Positions 1-7,208 of a stretch of DNA of 9,408 nt are shown in pieces. The translations under genes were made by a program, and so were the position numbers. The DNA comes from Acidobacteriota bacterium (GTDB lineage: Bacteria; Acidobacteriota; Terriglobia; UBA7540). The notes under the pieces are model-generated. The model saw nothing but the letters and a program-made list of their open reading frames with translations, did not search any database and had not been told where the DNA came from. The first letter of the stretch is position 1. The number at the start of each line of letters is the position of its first letter. The stretch spans positions 1-9,408 of the forward strand of contig JAJYJL010000212.1 in assembly GCA_021789565.1 (NCBI GenBank), read 5' to 3'.

Positions 1-1107
1 CTTTCGGCCTGCGGGAACAACGATTCCGGGCCGAGCGCCGCGAGGACCACGGCCTACGGTTCATCGGGGGCAGCCCAGGCGGAACTGTTTAGCGTGCCGC
101 AGGACCAGATGGCACATGTGCAGATCATTACCGCCGAGCAGCAGGCCTTTCCGGTGGTGCTGCGCCTGCCCGGCTCGGTGGCTTACAACGCTTTCCAGAC
201 GACGCCGGTGATCAGTCAAGTGAGCGGACCGGCGACGCAGGTGCTGGTCTATCCCGGCCAGATGGTCCGGGCCGGCCAGCCGATGCTTTACGTCAGCAGC
301 CCTGATTATGCTCAAATGAGGTCAAACTACCTGAAGGCCCATGACGCCTACATGCTGGCCCAATCCACTCTGAAGCGTGACCAGGACCTCTACACTCACC
401 ATGCCGTCGCGCAGGTTGATCTGCTTCAGGCCCAATCCACCCGCAATCAGGCAATGGCTGACCTGCAGGCTTCTGAGCAGGCGTTGCAGGTGGTCGGCGT
501 CAGTGACCCCAGCCATCTGGAGGATGGCCCCGCAACCGCGAAGATTCCTGTGCTCGCGCCCATTGCCGGGGAGGTTGTGGAGAGGCTGGTGCAGCCCGGG
601 CAGGTGATCCAGGGTGGCGCGACCCAGGTGTTCACGATTTCCAACATGAGCACGGTGTGGGTGCTGGTGAATGTTTATCAGAATGACCTTTCGGCTATTC
701 ACCTGGGCGATGCTGCGACGGTTGAGACCAATGCTTTCCCGACGGTTTTTCACGGCCGGATTTCCTATATAGCTCCGGCGCTTGATCCGGATACGCGGAC
801 TCTGAAAGTGCGCATTGTTACGAACAACCCTCATGGAATGCTCAAGAAGGATATGTATGTCACGGCCATTGTACAGTCTGGCCAGACGAAGGCGCTGACA
901 GTCCCCAATGATGCTGTTCTCAGGAACGATGTGAACGAGCCGTTTGTGTATGTTTTGTCGGGGACCAGCCAGTTCTCCCGCCGGCTGGTGACGATCGGGC
1001 ACAGCGAGAACGGACAGACGCAGATTCTCAGCGGGCTCAACGAGGGTGACAAAGTGGTTGGTAACGGGAGCCTGTTCCTGCAATTTGCCAGGTCGCTGAC
1101 TCAATGA
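1..1107 (+). CDS. RND efflux periplasmic adaptor (CzcB/CusB-like membrane fusion lipoprotein), 5' end outside window
   Basis: Membrane-fusion protein that would bridge the inner-membrane RND pump encoded next to an outer-membrane channel. The frame is open from base 1. The first four codons read L-S-A-C, a lipobox with the acylated Cys at 10-12, so the true start and most of the signal peptide lie upstream. The GTG at 94 that opens the longest closed frame is therefore internal. Seen in order: first lipoyl half with the PGQMVRAGQP turn (about 205-310), helical hairpin (about 315-500), second lipoyl half with VQPGQVIQGG (about 541-645), beta-barrel domain carrying the family signature LDPDTRT (781-801), and a membrane-proximal domain to the TGA at 1105-1107. 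The residue after Cys is Gly, not Asp; under the enterobacterial Lol rule this would not mark inner-membrane retention, but the rule may not hold in this phylum. No His-rich metal-binding extension is visible. The permease starts 52 nt downstream, consistent with one operon. Family call is firm; the metal substrate is not. Confidence 0.9.
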   Translation, partial: LSACGNNDSGPSAARTTAYGSSGAAQAELFSVPQDQMAHVQIITAEQQAFPVVLRLPGSVAYNAFQTTPVISQVSGPATQVLVYPGQMVRAGQPMLYVSSPDYAQMRSNYLKAHDAYMLAQSTLKRDQDLYTHHAVAQVDLLQAQSTRNQAMADLQASEQALQVVGVSDPSHLEDGPATAKIPVLAPIAGEVVERLVQPGQVIQGGATQVFTISNMSTVWVLVNVYQNDLSAIHLGDAATVETNAFPTVFHGRISYIAPALDPDTRTLKVRIVTNNPHGMLKKDMYVTAIVQSGQTKALTVPNDAVLRNDVNEPFVYVLSGTSQFSRRLVTIGHSENGQTQILSGLNEGDKVVGNGSLFLQFARSLTQ

Positions 1108-1139
1108 TGGGGCTTCCTTTCGGTAAGCCGGAATATCTT

Positions 1140-1163
1140 ATGCCGGGATTGAACTCATTATGA
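1140..1163 (+). other. Seven-codon mini-ORF whose stop overlaps the permease start (possible translational coupling)
   Basis: ATG at 1140 opens a seven-codon frame whose TGA at 1161-1163 overlaps the permease ATG at 1160, giving the ATGA arrangement typical of termination-reinitiation. The permease start lacks a clear Shine-Dalgarno, so a coupled start is conceivable. The mini-ORF itself also lacks a good ribosome binding site, and a frame this short arises often by chance. Reported as a candidate only. Confidence 0.2.
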
Positions 1164-4100
1164 TCCATCGCATTGTTCAATTTGCTCTGAACCAGAGATT
1201 CTTCATCCTTGTCCTTATGGTGTTTCTGATTGTCGGCGGGGTCCTCTCATTTGAGAAGATGCCTGTGGATGCCTACCCTGATCTTTCACCTCCTCTGGTT
1301 GAGATCATTACTCAGTGGCCGGGGCACGCCTCTGAGGAAGTTGAACGCCTGATTACCGTGCCGATTGAAGTTGAAATGAACGGCATGCCGAACCTTGACA
1401 CAATGCGTTCGATCTCACTTTACGGCCTTTCCGATGTCATCATGTCGTTCCAGTTTGGCACCGATAAGTATTTCTGCCGCCAGCAGGCTTTCGAGCGACT
1501 TTCAGGCGCTTCCCTGCCAGCCGGTGTAACGCCGGGACTTTCTCCGCTGTCGAGTCCCAGCGATCTGATTTACCGCTACGTTCTTCAAAGCCCCGACCGC
1601 ACGCCCCAGGAACTGAAGACCATTCAGGATTGGGTCCTGAACCATGCCTATCGCTCGGTCCCCGGAGTGGCGGATGATTCCGGCTTTGGCGGAACTACGA
1701 TGCAGTACCAGGTGTTGCTGGACCCCACTCAGCTTTACAGTTATCACGCAACGGTTCCGCAGGTTTTGAACGCCCTCTCAGCCAACAACGCCAACACGGG
1801 TGGAGGCTTCTACTCGCAGGGTGGACAGTTTTATTACGTTCGCGGCATCGGGCTGATCCGGGACACCCAGGATATTGGCAATATCGTAGTGGCCAGCCAC
1901 AAAGGCGCCCCGGTCTATATGAAGGACGTTGGCAAGGTGGAGGTCGGTCACGCGCCGCGCCTGGGCGAATTCGGTTTTATGAATAATGACGACGCTGTCG
2001 AAGGCGTCATCATGATGCGAACCGGCGAGCAAACGCAATACGTCCTGCAGCGCGTCGAGCAGGAAACCCGGTATCTCAACTCCCAGGTTTTGCCCAAAGA
2101 TGTAAAAATCCACACGTTTTACGACCGCAGCGGCCTGGTGGATTTGACCACCTCGACAGTGGAGGACAACCTGCTGCGGGGAATGATACTGGTCCTGATT
2201 GTGCTCATCTTTTTCCTGGTGAGTGTACGTGCGGCAATTATAACTGCCCTCACCATCCCGCTCTGTCTATTGTTCTCCTTTGTGTTCCTCCACCTGGAAG
2301 GCGTTTCGGCCAACTTGCTGTCAATAGGCGCTATCGATTTCGGCATCCTTATTGACGGCACCGTGGTGATGATGGAGAACATCTACCGCGAACTCGGATT
2401 GCGCGCAGGCCAGAACTATGACCTGAAAGAAGCCATTCTTGCCGGGGCGCATGACGTGGACCGCCCGGTCTTCTATTCGGTCGCGGTCATCATTGCCGGC
2501 TATCTGCCGATTTACGCGCTGCGGGGCGCATCCGGCCGGCTGTTTCACCCTATGGCCGATACCATGTCTTATGCGCTGGTTGGCGCGCTGCTGCTTTCAC
2601 TGACGCTGGTACCGGTCCTCATCTCTTACTGGTTCAAGGCGGGAGTTAAGGAAAAAGTGAACCGGCCGTTCGAGTGGGTCAAGCGCATTTATGGCCGGCA
2701 GTTGGACTGGGCCCTCGACCATCGCGCACTGACGATGGGGGTTGCGCTGGCAATCTTTGGTGGCACGCTGATGCTGGTCCCGTTGATTGGCGGCGAGTTT
2801 ATGCCGCACCTCGATGAAGGCGCCTTGTGGGTCCGGGCGACCATGCCGTACACGATTTCCTGGCAGGAGGCTGCAAAGATCGCTCCGCAGGTCCGCAAGA
2901 TTCTGATGGCCTACCCACAGGTGACGGAGGTTGGCTCGGAGTTGGGACGACCTGATGACGGCACCGATCCCACGGGATTTTTCAACTGCGAGTTTTACGT
3001 CGGCCTCAAGCCCTACAGTGACAAATCCTGGAAGACAGGGCCGATCCGGAACAAAGCGGAACTCATCAAGTCCATTAACAGCAAGCTCATCACTTTCCCG
3101 GGCATCATCTTCAATTTCACTCAGCCGGCCGAAGATGCCGTGGACGAGGCCTTGACGGGATTGAAGAGTGCGCTGGCCGTCAAAGTTTATGGCCCGGATC
3201 TCCAGGTGCTGCAAAACACCGCGCTGAAAGTCAAGACGACCCTCGCGAACGTGCCGGGTTTTGCTGACCTTGTGGTCGTTCGTGAACTGGGGCAGCCCAG
3301 TCTGTTGATCCAGATCAACCGGGAAAAGATTGCGCGGTATGGTGTGAATGTTTCGGATGTCGAGGCGGTGATTGGTGCGGCGATCGGTGGCGAGCCCGGC
3401 ACGCAGGTGATCCAGGGCGAAAAACTGTTTGACCTGATTGTGCGAATGAAGCCCCAGTTCCGTTCAGATCCCAGTTCCATCGGCAATCTGCTTGTGGGCG
3501 CGCCGGATGGCCAGCAGATCCCCCTAAAGGACCTGGCAGACATCAGTGTGGGCAACGGGGCCGCGTTTATTTACCGGCAGGACAACTCTCGCTACATCGG
3601 CATCCAGTACAGCGTGGAGGGCCGCGACCTGGCCGGCGCCGTCTCTGCCGGCCAGCGGGCCATTGCGCCGATTGTGCGATCGTTGCCGCAGGGCTATCAC
3701 GTCACCTGGGGCGGCGAATACAGCGAATATGTCACGGCCAGAAAACAGCTGGACGTGATCGCTCCGCTGACCGTGCTGCTGATCTTCCTGATCCTTTTCG
3801 CCCTGTACGGAAACTTCAAGTTCCCCGTCGCCATCGCTATCGGTGTGGTGACGACGGAGCCCGTGGGGGCGCTGCTGGCGCTGAAATTTACCCAAACACC
3901 CTTCAGCGTTTCTTCGGTCCTGGGGTTGCTCGTGCTGATGGGCGTCTCGACCGAAATGGCGGTCGTGCTCTATTCCTACATCAACAAACTGCGGCTGGAA
4001 GGGAAGGGCGTCCGCGAAGCCACGCATCAGGCTGCCTTGCTCCGCCTGCGGCCGATCATGATGACGGCGCTCGTCGCGTGTCTCGGCCTGCTGCCTGCGG

Positions 4101-4249
4101 CTTTGTCACACGGGATCGGATCGGACACGCAGCGGCCGTTTGCAATTGTCATCGTGGGAGGTCTGATTTCGCCACTACTGCTGGGCTTTTTTGTGAACCC
4201 GATCCTCTACAGTCTGGTGGCGCGCGACAGAGACATCTTGCAAGTCTGA
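1160..4249 (+). CDS. CzcA/CusA-family heavy-metal efflux RND permease
   Basis: Inner-membrane proton-driven pump of the HME-RND family, 1029 residues and close to the usual length of just over 1000. The N-terminus MIHRIVQFALNQRF leads into TM1 (about 13-30). A large periplasmic loop follows to about 337, then TM2 (338-356), TM3 (359-377) and TM4 (386-406). TM4 carries DFGILIDG with D393, D399 and E406, which correspond to the proton-relay D402, D408 and E415 of Cupriavidus CzcA (family knowledge). TM7 lies near 525-543, the second periplasmic loop follows, and the last TM block begins near 864 and ends with the conserved LLRLRPIMMTALVA stretch. The DFG...D signature, and Glu (E663) where I recall CusA having a copper-binding Met, favour divalent cations (Zn/Co/Cd/Ni) over Cu/Ag; this is inference. 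An in-frame TAA at 1124 leaves ATG 1160 as the only sensible start, although it has no clear Shine-Dalgarno. It follows its adaptor gene, and no outer-membrane factor follows it. Confidence 0.95.
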   Translation: MIHRIVQFALNQRFFILVLMVFLIVGGVLSFEKMPVDAYPDLSPPLVEIITQWPGHASEEVERLITVPIEVEMNGMPNLDTMRSISLYGLSDVIMSFQFGTDKYFCRQQAFERLSGASLPAGVTPGLSPLSSPSDLIYRYVLQSPDRTPQELKTIQDWVLNHAYRSVPGVADDSGFGGTTMQYQVLLDPTQLYSYHATVPQVLNALSANNANTGGGFYSQGGQFYYVRGIGLIRDTQDIGNIVVASHKGAPVYMKDVGKVEVGHAPRLGEFGFMNNDDAVEGVIMMRTGEQTQYVLQRVEQETRYLNSQVLPKDVKIHTFYDRSGLVDLTTSTVEDNLLRGMILVLIVLIFFLVSVRAAIITALTIPLCLLFSFVFLHLEGVSANLLSIGAIDFGILIDGTVVMMENIYRELGLRAGQNYDLKEAILAGAHDVDRPVFYSVAVIIAGYLPIYALRGASGRLFHPMADTMSYALVGALLLSLTLVPVLISYWFKAGVKEKVNRPFEWVKRIYGRQLDWALDHRALTMGVALAIFGGTLMLVPLIGGEFMPHLDEGALWVRATMPYTISWQEAAKIAPQVRKILMAYPQVTEVGSELGRPDDGTDPTGFFNCEFYVGLKPYSDKSWKTGPIRNKAELIKSINSKLITFPGIIFNFTQPAEDAVDEALTGLKSALAVKVYGPDLQVLQNTALKVKTTLANVPGFADLVVVRELGQPSLLIQINREKIARYGVNVSDVEAVIGAAIGGEPGTQVIQGEKLFDLIVRMKPQFRSDPSSIGNLLVGAPDGQQIPLKDLADISVGNGAAFIYRQDNSRYIGIQYSVEGRDLAGAVSAGQRAIAPIVRSLPQGYHVTWGGEYSEYVTARKQLDVIAPLTVLLIFLILFALYGNFKFPVAIAIGVVTTEPVGALLALKFTQTPFSVSSVLGLLVLMGVSTEMAVVLYSYINKLRLEGKGVREATHQAALLRLRPIMMTALVACLGLLPAALSHGIGSDTQRPFAIVIVGGLISPLLLGFFVNPILYSLVARDRDILQV

Positions 4250-4389
4250 ATTTTGAAGCAATATCTTCCCGGTTGCTTTCAGGTTCTCCCCCTGCCGGTT
4301 CTCAACAACGCGGCGGAAAATCACGTCGCGGCCCGCCTCTATGCGCAGGAAGTGTGTGTCGGGCAGGGTAAGGGAACCTTCTGTTCAAA

Positions 4390-4419
4390 TTGATTTTTGG
4401 GCTTCGACGCGGTTAGAAT
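4390..4419 (+). promoter_or_regulatory. Predicted sigma-70-type promoter for the DsbA-like gene
   Basis: A -35 like TTGATT (4390-4395) and a -10 like TAGAAT (4414-4419) are separated by 18 nt. This predicts a transcription start near 4426 and a leader of about 44 nt before the TTG start at 4470. The -10 matches the consensus at five of six positions and the -35 at four of six. It shows that the oxidoreductase gene need not depend on read-through from the efflux operon. Confidence 0.5.
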
Positions 4420-4453
4420 CAGACAGTGTCCGGGCAACGGGGTTTCATTGACG

Positions 4454-4460
4454 AAAGGAG
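4454..4460 (+). promoter_or_regulatory. Strong Shine-Dalgarno that fixes a TTG start
   Basis: AAAGGAG lies 9 nt upstream of TTG 4470. An in-frame TGA at 4449 excludes any earlier start. The next in-frame candidate, GTG at 4512, would remove the positively charged end of the signal peptide, so TTG 4470 is the supported start. Confidence 0.75.
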
Positions 4461-4469
4461 TTTTGGAGC

Positions 4470-5609
4470 TTGATTAAAAGGCATTGGAACAAATTCTTAG
4501 CAGGCAGAGGGGTGTTTGCGCTGCTGTCATTTGCCCTTATCGGTTTGCTGACGGTCCCGTTTGTGATTGCAGCCAATACTTCGGCTACGGATCAGAAGAT
4601 TATTCATTATGTGCGAGAGAAGTTTGGCATTCCGAAATCCACCAAGCTGACCGTTGCGCCTTTCCAGGACTCCGAATTCAGCGACTTTTATAAGACGGTT
4701 ATTACGGTTCAGGAAGGAACCAAGAAATCTGCGCAACCTGCTCTTATCACAAAGGATGGGCGCTACATGGTGATCGGTGATGTTTTTGTCGCCTCGCCCA
4801 CCGTGCAGCGTGATCCTGCTGCGAATGCCGCCGTGACCGACAAGAAAATTGTTGATTACGTCAGGACCAAGTTTAAGGTTCCTCCGGCCGTCAAGCTGAC
4901 CGTCGGGCCGTTCCACGACTCAGACTACGCCGATTTTTATCAGGCGATCATTTCCGGCGAGAATGGAGAAAAGAAGTCCGCAACTCCCGCTTTTATCACC
5001 AAGGACGGGCGCTACACGGTGATCGGTAGCGTCTTTAACCTGAATGCCGACCCGCGGAGGGAAGTGGAAAGCACAATCAACCTGAGAAATCAGCCGACCG
5101 TCGGGCCGGCGGACGCCCCGGTAACCATTGTGGAGTTTGCGGATCTGGAGTGCCCCACCTGCGCAGAGGCGCACAAGTTTTTCCAGGAAAAGTTGATCCC
5201 GAAGTACGGCAATAAAATCCGGATCATCTTCAAGGAATTCCCGCTGGTCACCATTCACGATTGGGCCCTGCAGGCCGCCATTGCCAACGAGTGTGGTTAT
5301 CAGCTGGACCCCGCGGCCTATTTCCGGTATCGCTCCATCATTTTCGAGAGCCAGGGCATGATCAATGCCGCGAACATCCGGCAGTTGCTTCTGGATTTCG
5401 GTCAGCGAGCAGGACTGAACGAGCTGAAACTGTCGGTCTGCATGGATTCTAAGGCGTCGCTGCCGCGCGTTGAGGCCGATATGCACGAAGGGCAAAAATT
5501 GGGCATCATGAGCACGCCGACGATCTTCATCAACGGCACGCCGGTCATTGGGCTTAATCCGGACCGGATCTACCAGTTGATCGACAAAGACCTTCAGGCT
5601 TCCAGGTAA
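4470..5609 (+). CDS. Secreted DsbA-family thiol:disulfide oxidoreductase with two tandem N-terminal modules
   Basis: Exported 379-residue protein with a thioredoxin-fold disulfide domain. The N-terminus is a classic signal peptide: basic n-region (KRHWNK), hydrophobic core to about residue 33, likely cleavage after VIA at 34/35. Two homologous modules follow (residues 40-106 and 123-189), each ending in ITKDGRY.VIG.VF. This ending resembles the N-terminal dimerisation domain of DsbC/DsbG; that resemblance is from memory and unconfirmed. The DsbA-like domain starts near 209 and holds the active site CPTC (C228, C231) and the cis-proline loop STPT (P350 preceded by T349), with a helical insert between them. 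The same modular plan is, as I recall, seen in Acidobacteriota proteins annotated as DsbA-family or thioredoxin-domain. Likely role: oxidising, reducing or isomerising periplasmic disulfides; the direction cannot be read from CPTC. No membrane reductase or DsbB partner lies in the window. It starts at TTG with a strong RBS and has its own promoter, 220 nt after the permease. Confidence 0.88.
   Translation: MIKRHWNKFLAGRGVFALLSFALIGLLTVPFVIAANTSATDQKIIHYVREKFGIPKSTKLTVAPFQDSEFSDFYKTVITVQEGTKKSAQPALITKDGRYMVIGDVFVASPTVQRDPAANAAVTDKKIVDYVRTKFKVPPAVKLTVGPFHDSDYADFYQAIISGENGEKKSATPAFITKDGRYTVIGSVFNLNADPRREVESTINLRNQPTVGPADAPVTIVEFADLECPTCAEAHKFFQEKLIPKYGNKIRIIFKEFPLVTIHDWALQAAIANECGYQLDPAAYFRYRSIIFESQGMINAANIRQLLLDFGQRAGLNELKLSVCMDSKASLPRVEADMHEGQKLGIMSTPTIFINGTPVIGLNPDRIYQLIDKDLQASR
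4587..4787 (+). repeat. Module copy 1 in the DsbA-like protein
   Basis: Encodes residues 40-106. By hand count it shares 41 of 67 residues with copy 2, with no gaps. Shared blocks include KLTV.PF.DS, DFY, KKSA.PA and ITKDGRY.VIG.VF. Confidence 0.85.
4836..5036 (+). repeat. Module copy 2 in the DsbA-like protein
   Basis: Encodes residues 123-189, offset by 83 residues from copy 1 and separated from it by a 16-residue linker rich in Ala, Asn and Pro. The two copies are also close at DNA level around the ITKDGRY segment (near 4752 and 5001), with mostly synonymous differences. Confidence 0.85.
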
Positions 5610-5630
5610 TTTGCTTCTGGATGAATGTCA

Positions 5631-5648
5631 CCGCAACGGCGGCCTTTT
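5631..5648 (+). terminator. Weak candidate terminator between convergent genes
   Basis: CCGC-AACG-GCGG (5631-5642) can form a 4-bp GC stem with a 4-nt loop, followed by CC and TTTT on the plus strand. It lies 21 nt after the oxidoreductase stop and overlaps the last codon of the convergent MFS gene. The stem is short, so termination efficiency is doubtful. On the minus strand it has no T-run. Confidence 0.25.
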
Positions 5649-6942
5649 ACCCGTCAATCTCAGGGTAGTCTGAAAGTTGCCCGTCCCGCCCCAGACGGCT
5701 GAGTCCAATCTGCAGAATGAGGAAATAAACCAGGCAGACGGCCCCCCCAAGGCCCAAGGCAAAGCGCGTGCCGGTTTCCTGAGCAATCGCTCCCGCCTGC
5801 AAGCTGCCGAACGGCAGAAATCCTGTCATCGCCATGTAATACATGGCCATCACCCGGCCTCGCAACTCGGGCGGCGAGATCATCTGGAGGGTCGTATTGG
5901 CAAGCGTCAGGGTACCCACGATCGTTGCTCCCATGATGGCGAGCAAAAGGAACGCCAGCCAGAACGTGTGAGCGCCCGCCAAAAGAATCAGCGCTATTGA
6001 AAACAGCGTAGCGCTTGTCAAGATCATCCGTCCGCAATGCTCGGGCGTTCCCCGTGCGGCTATGAACAGCGCCGCCGCCACTGCTCCCACTCCCGCGCCT
6101 CCCATCAGAAAACCCAGCCCTGAAGCACCCACGCCAATCAGGTTGCGTGCAACGGCCGGCATCAGCACGATGAAGGGCAGACCCAGCAGGCTGAGAAAGG
6201 CTGGCACCGTCAGGAGAACGACGATCATTCGATGCTGCTTCACGAAGCGAATGCCCTCGAGCATGGAATGCCAGAACCGATGGCCCTCTTCCCGTTGGAC
6301 CGGCGGAATGGTAATCAGAAGCAATGCGACGATCAACGCCAGAAAGCTGATAGAATTCAGGTAGAAACAGGTGGCTGCGCCAAACGCTCCCAATGCCAGT
6401 CCTGCCACCGTGGGGCCAATCGCTCTCGACATGTTGAATTGAGCAGAATTGAGAGCAATGCCGTTCATCAAGTCGTCGCGGGGAACCAGATCGGGAATCA
6501 ATGCCTGATAAGCCGGGTAGTTCAGCGCTGAGGCAACCCCAGTCATGAAGCTGATTGCCATGATTTCCTTAATGGTGATCTGGCGGAAAGACGTGAGGAC
6601 CGCCAGCAGCAGAGCCAGGAGCATCATTGAGGTTTGCGTAATCAACATGAGCTTGCGACGGTTCAGCCGGTCAGCGATGGCGCCCCCGGGCAGGGCAAAG
6701 AAGAGCGATGGGATCTGAGCAAGAAATCCGTTCAAACCCAGGAGGAAGGCTGAGTTAGAGATCAGCAGGACAACCCATCCGAGAGCAATGTTCTGCATCC
6801 AGGTGCCGATGTTTGAGAGGAAGTTCCCCGCCCAGAAGATCGAGAAATCCCGGTGGTAAAGCGACCGGAACATCGTGATGCGGCCGGGGGTCTCGGCAGT
6901 GCGCTTTGTTTCTTGATCCAGCTCTGATTTACAGGAGTCCAT
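5647..6942 (-). CDS. MFS exporter, EntS/MFS_3-like (DHA3 type)
   Basis: Multi-spanning inner-membrane transporter of 431 residues, normal for a 12-helix MFS protein. After a hydrophilic N-terminal tail, the family opening FRSLYHRDFSIFWAGNFLS and GTWMQ leads into TM1. The loop between TM2 and TM3 has MFS motif A, GGAIADRLNRRK (from about residue 86, with D91 and R92). The second half has repeated Gly/Ala-rich helices, including GLGFLMGGAGVG. The family includes enterobactin exporter EntS and macrolide-type efflux proteins; the substrate here cannot be told from sequence. The start is uncertain: ATG at 6942 gives 23 extra polar residues before M24 (codon 6871-6873), where related proteins usually begin, and neither site has a good Shine-Dalgarno. 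It converges on the DsbA-like gene with a 37-nt gap and diverges from rel. Confidence 0.9.
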   Translation of the reverse strand: MDSCKSELDQETKRTAETPGRITMFRSLYHRDFSIFWAGNFLSNIGTWMQNIALGWVVLLISNSAFLLGLNGFLAQIPSLFFALPGGAIADRLNRRKLMLITQTSMMLLALLLAVLTSFRQITIKEIMAISFMTGVASALNYPAYQALIPDLVPRDDLMNGIALNSAQFNMSRAIGPTVAGLALGAFGAATCFYLNSISFLALIVALLLITIPPVQREEGHRFWHSMLEGIRFVKQHRMIVVLLTVPAFLSLLGLPFIVLMPAVARNLIGVGASGLGFLMGGAGVGAVAAALFIAARGTPEHCGRMILTSATLFSIALILLAGAHTFWLAFLLLAIMGATIVGTLTLANTTLQMISPPELRGRVMAMYYMAMTGFLPFGSLQAGAIAQETGTRFALGLGGAVCLVYFLILQIGLSRLGRDGQLSDYPEIDG

Positions 6943-6987
6943 CGAGTGTCAGAGAGGGTCCAGGTTGAACCGCTTGCCTCTTTCTCT

Positions 6988-6993
6988 AATATA
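6988..6993 (-). promoter_or_regulatory. Possible -10 box for the MFS gene
   Basis: The minus strand reads TATATT here, five of six matches to the -10 consensus. It would give a transcription start near 6981 and a leader of about 39 nt. No convincing -35 is found 16-18 nt upstream, so this is tentative. Confidence 0.25.
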
Positions 6994-7163
6994 CATGAAC
7001 GGAGGGCGATGGGATAAGCCGTTCGCTGCACGGAAATTTTTGAAACAAATCGTAATGCTGACCGGACTGGATGTTTCCTCAATTGCGGCGTGTGCAGCGC
7101 TGAGGTCATTGATGCGAAGGCCATCCGGCGTTCCGCGAAGGGCCATTCCATTGAACTCAGAAA

Positions 7164-7176
7164 CCTGACACTCAGG
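7164..7176. promoter_or_regulatory. Small palindrome upstream of rel, possible operator
   Basis: CCTGA-CAC-TCAGG is a perfect 5-bp inverted repeat with a 3-nt centre, ending 27 nt upstream of the proposed rel -35. The size fits a transcription-factor half-site pair, but repeats this short occur by chance in a region of this length. Confidence 0.2.
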
Positions 7177-7182
7177 CCGGAT

Positions 7183-7208
7183 TTCGAAGCAGAAGAAGGC
7201 TGCTTGAA
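7183..7208. promoter_or_regulatory. Imperfect inverted repeat overlapping the rel -35
   Basis: TTC-G-AAGCAG (7183-7192) pairs with CTGCTT-GAA (7200-7208) around a 7-nt centre: a 6-bp arm, a one-base bulge, then 3 more pairs. The right arm covers most of the proposed -35 (7204-7209), so a protein bound here could block RNA polymerase. There is no experimental or family evidence for this. Confidence 0.25.

Noticed and set aside
322..1104. Minus-strand open frame of 260 codons opposite the adaptor gene
   Set aside because: Fully antisense to a well-supported coding region, with shadow-like composition and no motif.
2597..3214. Minus-strand open frame of 205 codons inside the RND permease
   Set aside because: Antisense to conserved permease sequence; no domain or ribosome binding site evidence.
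4256..4278. AAGCAA ... TTGCTT inverted repeat just after the permease stop as an operon terminator
   Set aside because: Only 6 bp, AT-containing, 11-nt loop, and no following T-run. No convincing terminator for the efflux operon was found.
4078..4371. Plus-strand frame running out of the permease into the following intergenic region
   Set aside because: It starts within permease coding sequence in another frame, and its unique tail has no recognisable sequence or ribosome binding site.
7001..7017. GGAGGG followed by ATG-GGA-TAA, looking like a ribosome site with a two-codon ORF
   Set aside because: Spacing between the purine-rich run and the ATG is about 2 nt, too short for initiation, and a two-codon frame carries no information.
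6949..7146. Small minus-strand ORF (65 codons) ending 6 nt before the MFS start, as a leader gene
   Set aside because: The tight spacing is suggestive, but there is no ribosome binding site or recognisable sequence, and it would run through the candidate promoter of the MFS gene.
6965..7168. Small plus-strand ORF (67 codons, or 57 from ATG 6995) in the divergent region
   Set aside because: No Shine-Dalgarno at either start, no recognisable sequence, and the ATG 6995 overlaps the AT-rich stretch that looks like a minus-strand -10.
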